Below, piece after piece: positions 4,693 to 6,273 of a DNA stretch of 6,273 bases. This DNA is from Desulfobacterales bacterium. GTDB taxonomy: Bacteria; Desulfobacterota; Desulfobacteria; Desulfobacterales; Desulfosalsimonadaceae. The notes beneath the pieces were generated by a model. It did no database searches. It was not told the origin of the DNA and saw only the letters and a list, made by a program, of their open reading frames with translations. The number at the start of each line of letters is the position of its first letter. The first letter of the stretch is position 1. The position numbers and the translations under genes are program-made. The stretch spans positions 1 to 6,273 of the forward strand of contig JAGYOT010000121.1 in assembly GCA_018399455.1 (NCBI GenBank), written 5' to 3'.

Positions 4693-6273
4693 TCACTTAC
4701 CGGCTTTCTCCCGGGCCTTTTGGATTTTTGCCCATTGATCTCTCAATGTGACGATGCGGTTGAACACAGGATGATCGGCTGCAGCAAACTTTTTGTCTTT
4801 ACAGAAATAGCCCACCCGTTCAAACTGACACTGCTGCTCCGGGGGAAGATCCCCAAGAGCGGGTTCCAGTTTCGCATCCGAAATGATCTCCATGGACCGG
4901 GGACTGATGACGGATTTAAAATCTTCGGCAGCAGCCGGGTTTTCAACGCTGAACAGATGATCGTATAAACGGATTTCCGCGTTGAGTGCGTGATCAGCGG
5001 AAACCCAGTGCAGGGTTGATTTTACTTTTCTCCCGTCCGGGGCATCCCCTCCGCGGGTTTGCGGGTCATAGGTGCAGCGCAGTTCCACAACCTCTCCGGT
5101 TTCATCCTTGATCGCCTCGTTGCAGGTAATAAAATAAGCATATCGGAGTCTTACCTCCCGGCCGGGGGCCAGCCTGAAAAATTTTTTGGGCGGTGCCTCC
5201 ATAAAATCCGCCCGGTCAATAAAAAGCTCCCTCGAAAAAGGAATCCGCCTTCGTCCCATGCTCTCATCTTCCGGATTGTTGACCGCCTCCAGGGTTTCTG
5301 TTTCCCCCTCAGGATAATTTTCAATTACCACCTTCAGGGGTCTTAAGACGGCCATATACCGTGGTGCCCGTTTGTTGAGATCCTCGCGAAGACAGTGCTC
5401 CAGAAGGGCCAGATCGACAATACTTTCACGTTTGGCCACTCCGATGCGATCGCAGAAATTGCGGATCGCCTCGGGCGTGTAGCCACGGCGACGAAATCCG
5501 GATATGGTCGGCATCCGCGGATCGTCCCAGCCGTCCACATAACCGCCTTCCACCAGTTCGATGAGTTTGCGCTTGCTCAATATCGTGTGGGAGAGATTGA
5601 GCCGGGCAAACTCAATCTGCTGCGGATGATATACATTCAGGGCATCCAGAATCCAGTCATAAAGCTCCCGATTGTTTTCAAATTCAATTGTGCAAATGGA
5701 ATGGGTGATGCCTTCAATGGAGTCGGACAGGCAATGGGCAAAATCATACATGGGATAAATGCACCACTTGTCCTCTGTACGGTGATGGCGCTGCTTGCGG
5801 ATCCGATACAGCGTGGGATCGCGCATGAGGATATTGGGAGCCGCCATATCGATTCGCGCCCGCAAAACACATTTGCCTTCCACAAACTCCCCGGCTGCCA
5901 TGCGCCTGAAAAGATCCAGGTTTTCAGCTACGGACCGGTTTCTGTAGGGGCTCTCTTTGCCCGGTTCGGTCAGGGTTCCCCGATAAATCCTGATTTCGTC
6001 GGGGCTCAGGCTGTCGACATAGGCTTTTCCAAGCTTAATCAGTTCGATGGCATACCCGTACAGACGATCAAAATAGTCCGAGGTAAAGTAAAGATGCGGC
6101 CCCCAGTCAAATCCAAGCCAGCGCACATCCTTCTTGATGGATTCAACATAGGTGAGATTCTCCTTAATCGGGTTGGTATCATCAAAGCGCAGATGGCAGG
6201 TTCCGTTGAATTCCCGGGCAAATCCAAAGTTTAAGCAGATGGATTTGGCATGGCCGATATGAAGATAGCCGTT
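4693..6273 (-). CDS. glnS: Glutaminyl-tRNA synthetase, N-terminus beyond window
   Basis: Class I aminoacyl-tRNA synthetase that charges tRNA-Gln with glutamine using ATP, in the cytoplasm. The frame is open to the window edge: upstream of the internal GTG at 6126 it encodes a further 49 residues starting [11 protein letters not shown], which contain the HIGH nucleotide-binding signature, and then LRFDDTNP. In all, 526 residues are visible; by comparison with the ~554-residue E. coli enzyme about 35 N-terminal residues are missing. The second signature reads ILSKRKL (visible residues ~231-237) in place of E. coli VMSKRKL. Further GlnRS hallmarks are [38 protein letters not shown] and a C-terminal anticodon-binding part ending [13 protein letters not shown]. 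These separate it from GluRS. It has no visible defects. The 3' end faces the small Cys gene across a shared hairpin. Confidence 0.96.
   Translation of the reverse strand, partial: NGYLHIGHAKSICLNFGFAREFNGTCHLRFDDTNPIKENLTYVESIKKDVRWLGFDWGPHLYFTSDYFDRLYGYAIELIKLGKAYVDSLSPDEIRIYRGTLTEPGKESPYRNRSVAENLDLFRRMAAGEFVEGKCVLRARIDMAAPNILMRDPTLYRIRKQRHHRTEDKWCIYPMYDFAHCLSDSIEGITHSICTIEFENNRELYDWILDALNVYHPQQIEFARLNLSHTILSKRKLIELVEGGYVDGWDDPRMPTISGFRRRGYTPEAIRNFCDRIGVAKRESIVDLALLEHCLREDLNKRAPRYMAVLRPLKVVIENYPEGETETLEAVNNPEDESMGRRRIPFSRELFIDRADFMEAPPKKFFRLAPGREVRLRYAYFITCNEAIKDETGEVVELRCTYDPQTRGGDAPDGRKVKSTLHWVSADHALNAEIRLYDHLFSVENPAAAEDFKSVISPRSMEIISDAKLEPALGDLPPEQQCQFERVGYFCKDKKFAAADHPVFNRIVTLRDQWAKIQKAREKAGK

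Noticed and set aside
5395..6234. Long open frame of 279 codons on the plus strand opposite glnS
   Set aside because: It lies wholly antisense to a well-conserved GlnRS, shows no recognisable domain or ribosome site, and is explained by the codon pattern of the real gene.

Overview
The window carries five protein genes that can be supported, plus the first codons of a probable sixth at the left edge. It has tight, mostly convergent or divergent gene spacing, moderate GC, canonical AGGAGG ribosome binding sites, and no sign of phage, insertion sequences or CRISPR. A bacterial glutaminyl-tRNA synthetase, a two-cluster DUF362 iron-sulfur protein and an acyl-CoA dehydrogenase with a rubredoxin-like tail point to an anaerobic Gram-negative bacterium. 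A deltaproteobacterium (Desulfobacterota, sulfate reducer or relative) is my best guess. This is inference from gene content, not from a marker gene.

Layout, left to right. Positions 1-57 (minus) hold the first 19 codons of a gene running off the window, with a good sigma-70 type promoter at 90-117; ribosomal protein S21 is a tentative identity. Positions 220-1317 (minus) encode RodA, the peptidoglycan glycosyltransferase of the elongation machinery, standing alone rather than directly behind a PBP2 gene. A 350-bp divergent intergenic stretch follows (1318-1667) and carries a cluster of TAATGC/GCATTA elements. Positions 1668-2774 (plus) encode a DUF362 protein with two [4Fe-4S] motifs. It converges, 23 bp apart, on 2798-4138 (minus), an acyl-CoA dehydrogenase whose C-terminus is a four-cysteine rubredoxin-like zinc/iron knuckle. 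A 224-bp divergent region with a near-consensus promoter for the dehydrogenase separates it from 4363-4611 (plus), an 82-residue four-cysteine protein I do not recognise. A GC-rich hairpin at 4624-4663 lies between that gene and the converging glnS (4693 to the right edge, minus), which is missing its first ~35 residues.

Functionally, rodA, glnS and the putative rpsU are housekeeping genes. The middle block (DUF362 Fe-S protein, acyl-CoA dehydrogenase-rubredoxin fusion, small Cys protein) has a redox theme and may relate to anaerobic acyl-CoA oxidation and electron transfer, but the three genes are not one operon and no shared pathway is proven. I see no clear-cut new defence or mobile system. 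The most interesting items are the dehydrogenase-rubredoxin fusion, the small conserved-looking Cys protein beside it, and the TAATGC cluster.
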